Shown piece by piece: positions 45,943 to 55,543 of a DNA stretch of 64,000 nt (position 1 is its first letter; every line of letters starts with the position of its first letter). This DNA is from Granulicella sp. GTDB taxonomy: Bacteria; Acidobacteriota; Terriglobia; Terriglobales; Acidobacteriaceae. The stretch lies in the NCBI GenBank assembly GCA_027452215.1, contig DAIDGQ010000025.1, positions 1 through 64,000 on the forward strand. The letters are read 5' to 3'. A program made the position numbers and the translations under genes. The notes under the pieces are model-generated. The model had not been told where the DNA came from, did no database searches, and saw nothing but the letters and a program-made list of their open reading frames with translations.

Positions 45943-48435
45943 ATGCTAATACTCAATCAAGTGCTATCAGCGTCCTACCATCATCCAGCGACTTCCCATT
46001 ACGGTACTCGTCTTACGAAGGCCGTTGTCCTGGTACATACCTCAGTATTGCTTGTCCTCTGGGTCGTCTCTGCACAAGGCATCCAGCTTCAGGCGCAGGA
46101 GACTCGATTCATACTGAATCGTGATGGGAGAACGATCGTGATGGAGCCCTATGCCCCCAACATTCTGCGGATCTCGATGAGCAAGACGAAAGAGATGGCT
46201 GAGGCGGCACCGGGGTATGGATTTGTGGGAACGCCTTCGATGACGGGCTGGAAGCATGTGCAGGGTGCCGATGGAAGCGATGTTTTTCGCTCGAGCAGGA
46301 TGGTGCTTCATCTCTTCCCGGCCAATCTACCGGAGTCGCTCGAACCGCATCGCATGCCACTTGATGAAGTGAATCAATCATTGCGGGATCACTATTTTGG
46401 CACAAGCGGAAGGGTACTCAGCGATGATTCTCTTTCCGTGATGACGACATCTGGACAGACGCTGTTGACGATGCGGAAGTGGTCGATGATGGCCAATAGG
46501 CCGGACGCTAACGCAACGAAGCTAGAGAAGGGTGATTCTGGCTATCGCGTTGGCGCTACGTTCGACTCGCCGGCTGGAGAACACTACTACGGCCTTGGGC
46601 AACAGCAGAAGGGCTTTCTCGACCTACGAGATCATCACATTAATTGTTGGCATGATTACTCCGCAATCGGCGGAGAGAATGTGTGCGTTCCTTTCATGAT
46701 TTCGAGTGGAGGTTATGGCTTAATCTGGGATAACCCTTCAAAGACCACGATTGATCTTGGGTTCAATCAGCAGAATGTGTGGTCATCACAGATTGGGGAC
46801 CGAGTTTCATTTTTTGTCATTGCGGGCAATACGACCGATGAGATTTATGAGGGCTATCGGCAACTTACGGGTGTGACGCACATGCTGCCAAAGGCGACGT
46901 ATGGTTACATCCAGAGCAAGGCGATCTATCCGACGCAGGAGCAGGCTCTCGCCGTTGCACAGGGATATCGCGATCGGCAATTGCCACTGGATGTTCTGGT
47001 GGTGGATTTTCTGAACATGACAAAGCAGGGCGAGATGGATCTTGACCCCACACGATGGCCTGATCCGGCTGCGTTGAATGATCAACTGCATGCCATGGGT
47101 ATCAAGACGCTGCTGAGCGTGTGGCCACATTTCGCTGCGGGAACGCGCTACTATGACATGCTTCGAGACAAGGGATGGCTGGTCCATAATGCAGCGGGTA
47201 TCCCGGATCCGGGTGGCTTCAAGGATGTGATCGGGCCTAACATCGATACGACAAACCCGGAGGCCGCGAAGTGGTTCTGGGAGAGCATACGGGACCGCTA
47301 CATCAAGCCGGATCATTTCGATTACATCTGGCTCGATGAGACAGAACCGGATATCGATCCGGCGAAGGACTTCTTCGCGATTGGTTCGGGCGCACGCTAT
47401 TACAACGTGTATCCGCTGTTCCACACTGCATCTGTGTATGAAGGCTTCAGGCGCGACTTTGGAGATGGGCGCAGGGTGATGATTCTCGCGCGCGCGGCGT
47501 ATCTGGGAGCACAACGGAACGGTACGGTGTTCTGGTCGAGTGACATTACGTCGACGTGGGACATGCTGAAGCGTTCCATTCCAGCTGGTTTGAATTTTAC
47601 GGCGACGGGGATGCCCTATTGGGACACGGATATCGCTGGCTTCTTTTCACCGTCGATCCCCGCAGACTATCACGCGCAACGCAAGCCGCTGATCGATGCG
47701 TCGGACGCGCGTGAGAATGTCGGCAACTACGAAGACTATCCCGAACTATTTGTGCGATGGTTCGAGTGGGGCGCTTTCCAGCCCGTGATGCGAGCCCACG
47801 GAGAGAGGGAGCACAATGAGGTTTGGGCCTATGGCAAGGAGGCTGAGCCGATCCTAGCGAAGTATCTGCGGTTGCGTTATCAACTATTGCCGTATACATA
47901 CTCTCTTGCCTATCGCAGCTATCAAACGGGAGCTCCGTTTATGCGGGCGCTGTTTATGGATTTTCCGAAGGATCCGAAGGTCGCAGATATTGCAGACGAG
48001 TACATGTATGGGCCGGCATTCCTTGTCGCTCCCGTTACGGAGCAGGGAGCCACGGAACGTAGGGTATATTTGCCGGCGGGTTGCGATTGGTATAACTACT
48101 GGACGAACGAACGAATCAAGGGCGGGGAGACTATCACTGCAAAGGCTCCGATCGATACACTTCCGTTGTTTGTGAAGGCGGGCTCGATCATACCTCTTGG
48201 ATCTGCAGTTGAGAGTACGAAGGATAAGCAGACGATCACTTCGGTAAGGGTTTATCCGGGAGCGAATGCGAGCTTTAGCTTGTTCAATGATGATGGATAT
48301 TCGTACTCGTATGAGAAGGGAGCTAGCTCAATCACAAAGCTCTCCTGGGATGAAGCGACGCACAAATTCAAACATGAAGGTGCTAGCGCATGGAACTCGC
48401 CAGATAAGACTGTCTTAGAGATTGAAAGCCCTTGA
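45943..48435 (+). CDS. Secreted GH31 alpha-glycosidase (alpha-xylosidase/alpha-glucosidase type)
   Basis: Retaining alpha-glycosidase acting outside the cytoplasm. A signal segment (AVVLVHTSVLLVLWVVSAQG) precedes the N-terminal beta-sandwich, then the barrel with YGYIQSKAIYPTQEQ, the nucleophile block YIWLDETEPDID, the acid/base block FWSSDITSTW, MRAHGEREHNEVW, and a C-terminal DUF5110-like region (GAFQ, IPLGSAVES, FSLFNDDGYSYSYEKG). About 830 residues. The frame is open from 45772; I prefer ATG 45943 because the signal then lies near the N-terminus, but the start is uncertain. The pattern is closest to alpha-xylosidase-like GH31. Next to a ROK regulator and a transporter it forms a small sugar-use unit. 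Confidence 0.85.
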   Translation: MLILNQVLSASYHHPATSHYGTRLTKAVVLVHTSVLLVLWVVSAQGIQLQAQETRFILNRDGRTIVMEPYAPNILRISMSKTKEMAEAAPGYGFVGTPSMTGWKHVQGADGSDVFRSSRMVLHLFPANLPESLEPHRMPLDEVNQSLRDHYFGTSGRVLSDDSLSVMTTSGQTLLTMRKWSMMANRPDANATKLEKGDSGYRVGATFDSPAGEHYYGLGQQQKGFLDLRDHHINCWHDYSAIGGENVCVPFMISSGGYGLIWDNPSKTTIDLGFNQQNVWSSQIGDRVSFFVIAGNTTDEIYEGYRQLTGVTHMLPKATYGYIQSKAIYPTQEQALAVAQGYRDRQLPLDVLVVDFLNMTKQGEMDLDPTRWPDPAALNDQLHAMGIKTLLSVWPHFAAGTRYYDMLRDKGWLVHNAAGIPDPGGFKDVIGPNIDTTNPEAAKWFWESIRDRYIKPDHFDYIWLDETEPDIDPAKDFFAIGSGARYYNVYPLFHTASVYEGFRRDFGDGRRVMILARAAYLGAQRNGTVFWSSDITSTWDMLKRSIPAGLNFTATGMPYWDTDIAGFFSPSIPADYHAQRKPLIDASDARENVGNYEDYPELFVRWFEWGAFQPVMRAHGEREHNEVWAYGKEAEPILAKYLRLRYQLLPYTYSLAYRSYQTGAPFMRALFMDFPKDPKVADIADEYMYGPAFLVAPVTEQGATERRVYLPAGCDWYNYWTNERIKGGETITAKAPIDTLPLFVKAGSIIPLGSAVESTKDKQTITSVRVYPGANASFSLFNDDGYSYSYEKGASSITKLSWDEATHKFKHEGASAWNSPDKTVLEIESP

Positions 48436-48668
48436 TGAGGCCGAGACTGCGTCGAGTCTGAACGCCATATGCAGTGAAGAGAGAGAGCGATAGCATGACG
48501 CAATACTTAACCACTGCACTCGGATAGCACGAACTAGCGCTCGACTCCGATCTCATCACAATACAATTCTCCACAGTTTAGGAATGAGTAGTTCAGATCT
48601 CGGAATCTTGATTCGAGCGTTCTCAGATATAAAGGAACAATGCAAATGTCATCACGCAGGAGCTATTG

Positions 48669-50078
48669 TTGAACGTACCCGAACGGTTCTACGAGATCCG
48701 CACAGGCTTTGAAAGCCCCTTCTGGATTGCCAATCTCAGCGAAATTTTCGAACGTCTTGCATATTATGGAGCATTCGCGTCGCTCGCGCTCTACCTGCAG
48801 AGTCAACTTAATTTCTCGACTCAGGAGACAGGGGCGCTCACGGGCATATTTGGCGGTATGGTTTGGTTTCTTGCAATTTTTGGAGGAGCCACGGCCGATC
48901 GGCTAGGCTTCCGCCGCTCTCTTTCGATTGCTTACCTGACTCTTAGCGCCGCTTATTTTCTCGTTGGCTCTATCGGAGCTCCTTGGCTTTCACCCATTCG
49001 CAACTCAATGCCCTTGGGACTATTCGTCGGCGGCATTCTTATTCTTCCGGCTCTTGGCATTTCGCTCGTCAAGCCATGCGTCGTTGGTACAACAGCACGA
49101 GCATCCAAGGAAAACGTTCGCTCCATCGGCTACTCAATCTATTACACGATGGTCAATATTGGAGGAGCGGCCGGACCTTATTTTGCATCGTGGAGCCACC
49201 GGCATCTGGGGATTGGAAACATCTACCGACTAGCCGCCCTCAGTGTATTTGCGATGTTCTTTCTGATTCTATTTTTCTTCAGAGAACCGAGGAAGGCACG
49301 AAACGAGCCCACTCCCTCGATCTCAACAGTGATTCGAAACTTCTGCACGGTTGTGGGAAATTACAAGCTGGTTTTACCTGTATTTCTAGTTGCATTGATC
49401 TTGAGAATCACCCTGTGGGCATATCCCACCCTCAGCGTTTCCTGGTGGGTCTGGGGTGCACTCCTAACACTCATGCTCGCAGGTCTGAGTCGATTCATGT
49501 GGTTTCTGATGCTCTTTAGCGGTTACTACATCGTCTACTGGCAGATGTATATAAGCCTGCCAGTCTATATCCACAACTATGTCGATCAGGCTGCAGATGT
49601 TGAGATGATCCTGGTCACCGTTGGTGTTACCGTCATTTGTCTTACGCTCGTCATTAACTATCTGACACGGAAGATTCCTGCATTCCAGGCCGTCATTCTT
49701 GGTACCGTTGTCAGCGCTGCAGCCTGGCTGATACTTGCGTTTTCTCCGACGGTACGCGGCGCAGTACTATCCCTGTTGGTCCTCGCGTTAGGAGAGATCA
49801 TTCAGGCTCCGCGTTATTACGAATACATCTCGGAACTCGCGCCATCGGGACAGCATGGAATCTATATGGGATTCGCCTTTTTGCCCATCGGGATTGGGTC
49901 GCTCATTGGCGGTTGGTTTGGGGGCACATTGCTACACCATTTCGGCGAGGTCACGCATCACCCATCTCATATTTGGTGGAGCATCACTGCGCTCGGACTC
50001 GCAACGGCTTTCATGCTGTGGATCTATAACGCAATCGTTAGAGCAAGCACGCGAGTACCCATGATCTCAGAGATCTAG
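48669..50078 (+). CDS. POT/MFS-type transporter
   Basis: Integral membrane carrier with about 12-14 hydrophobic helices. The N-terminal segment IFERLAYYGAFASLALYL matches the E-R-x-x-Y-Y-G mark of proton-dependent oligopeptide transporters, and helix 4-5 follows the family (YYTMVNIGGAAGPYFASW). The insert between helices 6 and 7 is present. Known POT proteins carry di/tripeptides or other small solutes with protons; given the GH31 and ROK neighbours a glycoside is also possible. AGGAG lies 6 bases before TTG 48669 (another TTG at 48666), so translation would start at TTG. Length about 469. Confidence 0.82.
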   Translation: MNVPERFYEIRTGFESPFWIANLSEIFERLAYYGAFASLALYLQSQLNFSTQETGALTGIFGGMVWFLAIFGGATADRLGFRRSLSIAYLTLSAAYFLVGSIGAPWLSPIRNSMPLGLFVGGILILPALGISLVKPCVVGTTARASKENVRSIGYSIYYTMVNIGGAAGPYFASWSHRHLGIGNIYRLAALSVFAMFFLILFFFREPRKARNEPTPSISTVIRNFCTVVGNYKLVLPVFLVALILRITLWAYPTLSVSWWVWGALLTLMLAGLSRFMWFLMLFSGYYIVYWQMYISLPVYIHNYVDQAADVEMILVTVGVTVICLTLVINYLTRKIPAFQAVILGTVVSAAAWLILAFSPTVRGAVLSLLVLALGEIIQAPRYYEYISELAPSGQHGIYMGFAFLPIGIGSLIGGWFGGTLLHHFGEVTHHPSHIWWSITALGLATAFMLWIYNAIVRASTRVPMISEI

Positions 50079-50424
50079 GTATGGTCATGAACTCACTCCA
50101 TACTTAGATCAACGAACTTCAACAGCTCGCATGTGCAATGATATCGATGTCGCGATTCATCAATATTCTTGCGTATGTTCCATAGTTCATGTTCTGGAAC
50201 TAGCCTCAAGCAATTGGTGCCAGTTCTTCTACACAGATATCCTTCGAAACATATGCTTCCACAGATTCAACTGCGACACCAAGCACTGTAATCACTCGAC
50301 TCCCAGCGCCTATCCATGACATCGTCCGCTTCCTGGCAACGGAGCAAAGCATGATCACGATTGTGAACGCTGGGACCCCGCAAGCAATAAAGTCGATGCG
50401 ATACGAACCAGCGTGCTGCTATGA
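50079..50424. other. Gap without a gene
   Basis: About 350 bases with no supported frame, start of a decayed stretch that runs to about 51.1 kb. Confidence 0.5.
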
Positions 50425-50690
50425 CTAACCCAATACAATTGGCAGAATCGAATCTCCCAGTGCACCAATCTCACCAATCATCCCTCCTGCAATTGTCGTC
50501 GTGCGCAGCCAGCAGAGAGAAAACATCTGAAAGATAGCACCATTACCCTCAACAAGTGCGGCGAAACAGAGAAGGAAGAGTCCTACAGTTACTTCAACCA
50601 ACGGTGTAGCTGTAAGACTGAAGAGCCTCACTATGACAGTGATCCCTCCGATCATGCCCGGAAACAATCGCCCAGAGCACACATGGCGCT
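50425..50690 (-). pseudogene. Fragment of a NarK-like (nitrate/nitrite) MFS transporter
   Basis: An 85-codon minus-strand frame reads as transmembrane helices: VTVGLFLLCFAALVEGNGAI and GGMIGEIGALGDSILPIVLG. The second resembles the helix-11 region of nitrate porters (G-x-x-G-A-x-G-G-x-G-G-F-x-L-P). Neither end of a full carrier is present and the motif has lost glycines. This is a leftover piece of a deleted gene, not a working transporter. Confidence 0.55.
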
Positions 50691-51116
50691 ACCCACAATG
50701 CAGCATCGACTTCCCTATCCCCATACCAGCGTCAAGATAAAGTTACTCTCGACAATTAGTTATCTGGTCGGCGCGGAATTGGAGAGAGACAGCATCGAGA
50801 CGGAGAACTTGCAGATCTCCGATCGTCCGGAGACACAAAAGCTTCTGGACCGTGCCAAGAGCGTATTGCAGCGTGCCTTTCAACTGTACGAAGAAGAGGC
50901 CTATCGCCACATGCGACGCGAAAGCCGTCAGCACCGGAAGGCCATGCGGGAAGTCAGCACCGGAAAACCATGCGGGAAGTCGCTGCGGCCTTCGGACTAG
51001 AGCACCCCGCACATAACCCAAATTGGGCTATGCTCGCGAGAGCGAAGTCGTCCACGCGCGTATGCGGCCACTCCTTCGTGTGGGACCTGAAGAATTTACT
51101 ACGCGAGACGCGTTAA
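50683..51116 (+). pseudogene. Unknown small gene broken by a 26-bp tandem duplication
   Basis: The frame from 50683 reads as a helical protein (ETQKLLDRAKSVLQRAFQLY, EEEAYRHMRRESRQHRKAMR) and then changes to out-of-character sequence and stops at 51000. Removing one copy of the 26-base repeat at 50927-50978 keeps the frame open: KTMREVAAAFGLEHPAH, then WAMLARAKSSTRVCGH, SFVWDLKNLLRETR and TAA at 51114-51116. So the gene probably encoded about 135 residues before the duplication. I do not recognise the protein. The start codon is uncertain. Confidence 0.55.
50927..50978 (+). repeat. 26-bp imperfect tandem duplication
   Basis: Two adjoining 26-base units (50927-50952 and 50953-50978), both starting GTCAGCACCGGAA, differ at two positions (GG versus AA). 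The unit length is not a multiple of three, so the duplication shifts the reading frame. Confidence 0.9.
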
Positions 51117-51252
51117 GGCACCCTCCAGGCCAGTCGTTTTGTTGACACCCCGGTGGCGGCGACTGGACAGCCACGCGCCATTCCCGTACCTTTCTACCGA
51201 AGTAGTGGAACAGATTCTTGACGTATCCAAACCAGACTTGAGGCGACCCACT

Positions 51253-52599
51253 ATGTTGAACCGCAGGACGTTTTTGAACTCCGCCGCTATGACTACGATG
51301 GCGGTCGCAACGGGAAGTGTACGACCTCTATTTGCTGAACAAACCGCCTCTGGACAAAGCTCATCGGGCGACGATATCCGGCTCGCACTGATTGGTGCCG
51401 GCATCCAGGGCCAGGGCGACACGAAGACCGCGCTACAAGTTCCCGGAGTCAAGCTAGTCGCCGTCGCCGACTGCTATGACGGACGTCTCGCGCATGCCAA
51501 AGAACTCTGGGGAGCCGACCTCTTCACTACCCGCGATTATCGCGAAATCTTGAGCCGCAAAGACGTGGACGCGGTCCTCATCGCCACGCCCGACCACTGG
51601 CACAAGCAGGCCGCGGTCGACAGCCTGCGTGCCGGCAAAGATGTGTACCTCGAGAAGCCGATGATCCACCTCTACAGCGATGGCCCGGAGATTATCGCAG
51701 CGGCAAACGCCTCGAATCGCATCCTCCAGGTCGGCAGTCAACGTGTCAGTTCGATCTTGTACGCGAAGGCAAAAGAGCTACTGGCGTCCGGAGCCATCGG
51801 TAAGCTGAACATGGTGACCGCTCGCTGGGACAGAAACTCCTCCATCGGCGCGTGGAACTACTCAGTGCCACTGGACGCCTCTACCGAGACGTGCGACTGG
51901 CCGCGTTTTCTCGGCTCCGCGCCCAAGATCCCCTTCTCCGCAGAGCGCTTTTTTCAGTGGCGCAAATGGAAAGACTACGGCTCAGGAGTTGCCGGAGATC
52001 TGTTTGTGCATCTCTTCAGCGGCACGCACTTCATCACCGGAGCGCACGGCCCCACGCGCGCCATGGCCACCGGAGGTATCCGTTACTGGAAGGATGGCCG
52101 CGACGCCGACGATGTCCTGCTCGCGCTCTTCGATTATCCCGAAGGCTTCAACCTCAGCCTGCATGTGAACTTCGTCGACGGAGGAGAGGAGAGCGAAGGC
52201 TTCCTCTTCACAGGATCCGAAGGCCTCATGGAGATCGATGGCAGAACAAACACCGTGACTGTGACGCGCACGCCACCGGCGTCCGAGCCCGGCTATACCG
52301 TCTCCACCTTCACCGATGCGATGCAGAAGGCCTATATCGAGCAGTACCGCACCAAGTATCCGATCCCGCATCCAGACGGCCCACCGTCGCGCGATGTCGA
52401 ACGCTTCGCCGCGCCCCCGGGCTACTCCGATAGCTACGACCACTTCCACAACTTCTTCAATTCGGTTCGCAGTCGCAAGCCAGTTGTCGAGGATGCGACC
52501 TTCGGCTTCCGCGCCGCCGGCGCCGCGTTGCTCAGCAACCTCAGCGTCGAGCGAGACAGCGTTGTGCACTGGAATCCCGAGACCATGAAGCTGGTATAA
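51253..52599 (+). CDS. Tat-exported Gfo/Idh/MocA-family oxidoreductase (second)
   Basis: Another exported sugar oxidoreductase. Tat signal NRRTFLNSAAMTTMAVATG; Rossmann start IRLALIGAGIQGQGD; IATPDHWHKQAAVDSLRAGK; family mark DVYLEKPMIHLYSD; C-terminal sheet with GSGVAGDLFVHLFSGTHFITG. Length 448 from ATG 51253, which begins the Tat signal; the frame is open from 51139. It is followed closely by an FG-GAP protein gene. It differs clearly from the oxidoreductase at 40217, so the two are separate paralogues and not a recent duplication. Confidence 0.87.
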   Translation: MLNRRTFLNSAAMTTMAVATGSVRPLFAEQTASGQSSSGDDIRLALIGAGIQGQGDTKTALQVPGVKLVAVADCYDGRLAHAKELWGADLFTTRDYREILSRKDVDAVLIATPDHWHKQAAVDSLRAGKDVYLEKPMIHLYSDGPEIIAAANASNRILQVGSQRVSSILYAKAKELLASGAIGKLNMVTARWDRNSSIGAWNYSVPLDASTETCDWPRFLGSAPKIPFSAERFFQWRKWKDYGSGVAGDLFVHLFSGTHFITGAHGPTRAMATGGIRYWKDGRDADDVLLALFDYPEGFNLSLHVNFVDGGEESEGFLFTGSEGLMEIDGRTNTVTVTRTPPASEPGYTVSTFTDAMQKAYIEQYRTKYPIPHPDGPPSRDVERFAAPPGYSDSYDHFHNFFNSVRSRKPVVEDATFGFRAAGAALLSNLSVERDSVVHWNPETMKLV

Positions 52600-52652
52600 A
52601 TCAACACGCTGCGTCCGTGCTCTCGACCGCCGGCGCAAAGGAGTCGCCCGCA

Positions 52653-54074
52653 ATGAATCGTTCAATGCACCTGCTTATGTCCCTGTGTTTGGTGATGGCT
52701 GCAGCGGTCGCGACGTACGCTCAAGATCCCGAGCACGCCACCGAGCTACGGATGCAGCATCCCGGCCCCGGCCCTGACGGCAAGCCACGCACCGCCTTCC
52801 TCACCCACCGCCTCGGCAGCGATCACGCCGAAGGCATCTCCCTACTGGACATGGATGGGGATGGTTTCGCCGACCTCCTCAGCGGAGCCTACTGGTATCG
52901 CAATCCTGGTGCCGGAGGTGGTGAATGGACTCGTCATCAGTTCCGCACCGTCGGCATCCACAACGAGTTCGTTTCCGACTGCGGAGAGTGGATTGTCGAT
53001 GTCGACCATGACGGTTTGCCCGACCTCGTGACCACCGGCTGGATTGCCAACGGCCTCTGGTGGTATCGCAACCCCGGAACGGCCGCCACCACGGCGGGCA
53101 CGCAGTGGAAGGCCGAAAAGATCACTGACAGCTTCGACACCGAAGGAGGAGCCTTCGCCGACATCAATGGCGACGGCAAGCCGGACATCGCACTCGCTCA
53201 TTACAACCACTCCGGAATTATCTGGGTCGACTTCAGTCACGACAAGCCGCGCATTCATCACCTCGGAGGCAGCGAACAGGATGGCCACGGCATCGGCATT
53301 GCCGACATCAACGGCGACGGCAAGGCCGACGTCCTCACGCCCCACGGCTGGTTCCAGCAGATTGATGCCGATACAGATAAGTGGCTCTGGCATCCCGATT
53401 GGGACCTCGGCGACACCGGCTTTCCCATCCTCGCCTACGACGTTAACCACGACGGCAAGATGGATCTCGTCTACGGTCAGGGGCATGGCTACGGTCTTTA
53501 TTGGCTTGAGCAAGCAGGCACAACACAGCATCCCCGCTGGATACGCCACACCATCGACGAGTCGTTCTCGCAGTCGCACGCCCTCGCGATGATGGACCTC
53601 GACGGCGACGGCAATCAGGAACTCGTCACAGGCAAACGCTACCGTGGCCATTCCGGAAGCGATCCCGGCTCGTACGACCCGATCGTCGTCTACGCCTATC
53701 GCCTGCCCACAGCTGCCGCCCTCAAACAGGCAAAATTGGCCTCGGGCAAAGTGCATCCTACCGTTGCGGCCCGAGCTCCCGTCAGCATGGTCGTCGCGGA
53801 TCCAGCAGCTGACGCTCCTTTCGAGCGCATCGCGCTATCGGTTAATGGAACAGCCAGCATTGGTACGCAAATCGTCGCGGCCGATCTCGACCACGATGGC
53901 GACCTTGACCTCGCAACCGCTGGCAAGCTCGGCGTGCACGTCTTCGAAAATCTCAGGATCGACCACGTCTCAAAGTCCGTCCGCGAGCAGTCGCAGCCTC
54001 TTAATCGCGACTGGCCCTTCCCCGGAGAAGGCAAGGAGATCGACCAGGAGGACGGCCCGTCCGTACCGAGATAG
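52653..54074 (+). CDS. Secreted FG-GAP/VCBS-repeat beta-propeller protein
   Basis: Calcium-binding propeller, secreted (signal peptide ending ATYAQ). Repeats of the D-x-D-x-D-G type recur about every 50 residues: DMDGDGFADLL, DVDHDGLPDLV, DINGDGKPDIAL, DINGDGKADVL, DVNHDGKMDLV, DLDGDGNQELV and DLDHDGDLDLA. These loops bind calcium as in integrin-type propellers. Length 473. AAGGAG precedes ATG 52653, 53 bases after the oxidoreductase stop, so the two are likely co-transcribed. Its role may be binding or presenting a ligand; no catalytic motif is seen. Confidence 0.85.
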   Translation: MNRSMHLLMSLCLVMAAAVATYAQDPEHATELRMQHPGPGPDGKPRTAFLTHRLGSDHAEGISLLDMDGDGFADLLSGAYWYRNPGAGGGEWTRHQFRTVGIHNEFVSDCGEWIVDVDHDGLPDLVTTGWIANGLWWYRNPGTAATTAGTQWKAEKITDSFDTEGGAFADINGDGKPDIALAHYNHSGIIWVDFSHDKPRIHHLGGSEQDGHGIGIADINGDGKADVLTPHGWFQQIDADTDKWLWHPDWDLGDTGFPILAYDVNHDGKMDLVYGQGHGYGLYWLEQAGTTQHPRWIRHTIDESFSQSHALAMMDLDGDGNQELVTGKRYRGHSGSDPGSYDPIVVYAYRLPTAAALKQAKLASGKVHPTVAARAPVSMVVADPAADAPFERIALSVNGTASIGTQIVAADLDHDGDLDLATAGKLGVHVFENLRIDHVSKSVREQSQPLNRDWPFPGEGKEIDQEDGPSVPR

Positions 54075-54100
54075 CCTGCAACTGCTGGTTGCTGGCAGGC
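54074..54100 (+). terminator. Weak hairpin after the FG-GAP gene
   Basis: GCCTGC (54074-54079) / GCAGGC (54095-54100) with an AAC/GTT pair inside, followed by CTCTCTC. It begins at the stop codon and may end the oxidoreductase/FG-GAP transcript. Confidence 0.4.
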
Positions 54101-54364
54101 CTCTCTCGCACCTTCGAGCCGCATAAACCGAACGTGAGAACTGCTGTGATGACCTTGCCGTCAGGATGAGTGGCGATTTGCTTGCCTACGCGAGGGCGCG
54201 ATGCTTGTAGCTGCGGAAGCCTTCGGCTTCAGTCCTCTCAGAAGCTAACGCTGAACCCGTGACCCGCCTCCGCAGCCACGTGGCTCAGTTGATTTTCTAA
54301 AGTTGCAGTAAAGCCCGGAGCAATTGTCTGGGCCACTCAGTGTGAAACATCCGGTATAGAGCCA

Positions 54365-55441
54365 TTAGACCAGTGTGAGTTCGGCTACATGTGCAGTCGA
54401 GGTCGAGGAGTGTGTTCCCGTGATGTCCAGAACAATGCGCCCGTCGATCGTACCGGCGTGCATGCGCTTGAAGATATCGTTGATATCTTCAAGTTTCTCA
54501 GGCTTGGTGTGAGCATGGACCAGCCCCTCTCCAGCGAACGACAATGCCTCCGCCAGATCCAGACGAGTACCCACGATCGAGCCGCGAATAGTGAGAGCCT
54601 TCAGTACGACTTCAAAGATCGGTAACGGAAAGGAGCCGGGAGGCAAGCCGTTAAGCGCGATGGTTCCGCGCGGTCGGGTCATACCGATGGCCTGTGCGAA
54701 CGCCGGCGTAGAGGGAGCCGTCACCAGCACTGCATGCGCTCCGCCAATCTCCTTCTGGAAGAACGCAGCAGGATCCTCTGTCTTTGCGTTGACCGTGAGC
54801 TTCGCACCGATCGACCGCGCCAGTGCGAGCTTCTCGTCAGACACATCGACCGCCGCGACATGGAAGCCCATCGCTTTGGCATACTGCACCGCAAGGTGGC
54901 CAAGGCCTCCGATACCGGAGATCACAACCCATTCACCCGGCTTCGCGTTGGTAGACTTGAGGCCCTTATACACCGTAACGCCGGCGCAGATGATGGGCGC
55001 GACTTCCACAAACCCGACGTTCTTCGGGAGATGAGCGACATAGTTGGGATCGGCCACCGCGTACTCTGCATAGCCGCCGTTCTTTGTGTAGCCGCCGAAC
55101 TCAGCCTTGGAGCAGCAGGACTCTTGCCCTGCGAGGCAGTCAACGCACTGACCGCACGCGGAGTATAGCCAGACGATCCCAACGCGGTCGCCTTCCTTGA
55201 CTGTCTTGACGTTTTTGCCAACGCCCGACACAAAGCCCACGCCCTCGTGTCCAGGGATAAACGGCGGTGTGGGCTTGATCGGCCAGTCCCCTTCTGCAGC
55301 GTGCAGGTCCGTATGACAGACCCCGCAGGCTTCCATCTTGATCTGGATTTCTTCAGGGCCCGGCTCCGGGATGGCCATCTCCTCGATGACGAGCGGTTTG
55401 CCAAACTCACGGACGACTGCGGCCTTCATAGTCTTTGCCAT
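54365..55441 (-). CDS. adhP: Zinc-dependent alcohol dehydrogenase (AdhP type)
   Basis: NAD-dependent oxidation of primary alcohols such as ethanol, cytoplasmic. Catalytic zinc segment ACGVCHTDLHAAEGDWP, then PFIPGHEGVGFV; structural zinc cysteines in ACGQCVDCLAGQESCC; nucleotide loop ISGIGGLGHLAVQYAKAMG. A short tail rich in Ser/Thr (GTHSSTSTAHVAEL) is unusual. Length 358. Start ATG 55441. It follows the aldehyde dehydrogenase gene by about 100 bases on the same strand, so alcohol and aldehyde oxidation are encoded together. Confidence 0.92.
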   Translation of the reverse strand: MAKTMKAAVVREFGKPLVIEEMAIPEPGPEEIQIKMEACGVCHTDLHAAEGDWPIKPTPPFIPGHEGVGFVSGVGKNVKTVKEGDRVGIVWLYSACGQCVDCLAGQESCCSKAEFGGYTKNGGYAEYAVADPNYVAHLPKNVGFVEVAPIICAGVTVYKGLKSTNAKPGEWVVISGIGGLGHLAVQYAKAMGFHVAAVDVSDEKLALARSIGAKLTVNAKTEDPAAFFQKEIGGAHAVLVTAPSTPAFAQAIGMTRPRGTIALNGLPPGSFPLPIFEVVLKALTIRGSIVGTRLDLAEALSFAGEGLVHAHTKPEKLEDINDIFKRMHAGTIDGRIVLDITGTHSSTSTAHVAELTLV

Positions 55442-55543
55442 TTCAGGTTCCTCTCTTTTATAGGTGGTGGATAGTTGGGAGAGCGTTCGCGGATCCCTGC
55501 GAGGCCGGGGCTGTCTTCGAGCCCAGGCACCCTGCCAGAGATC

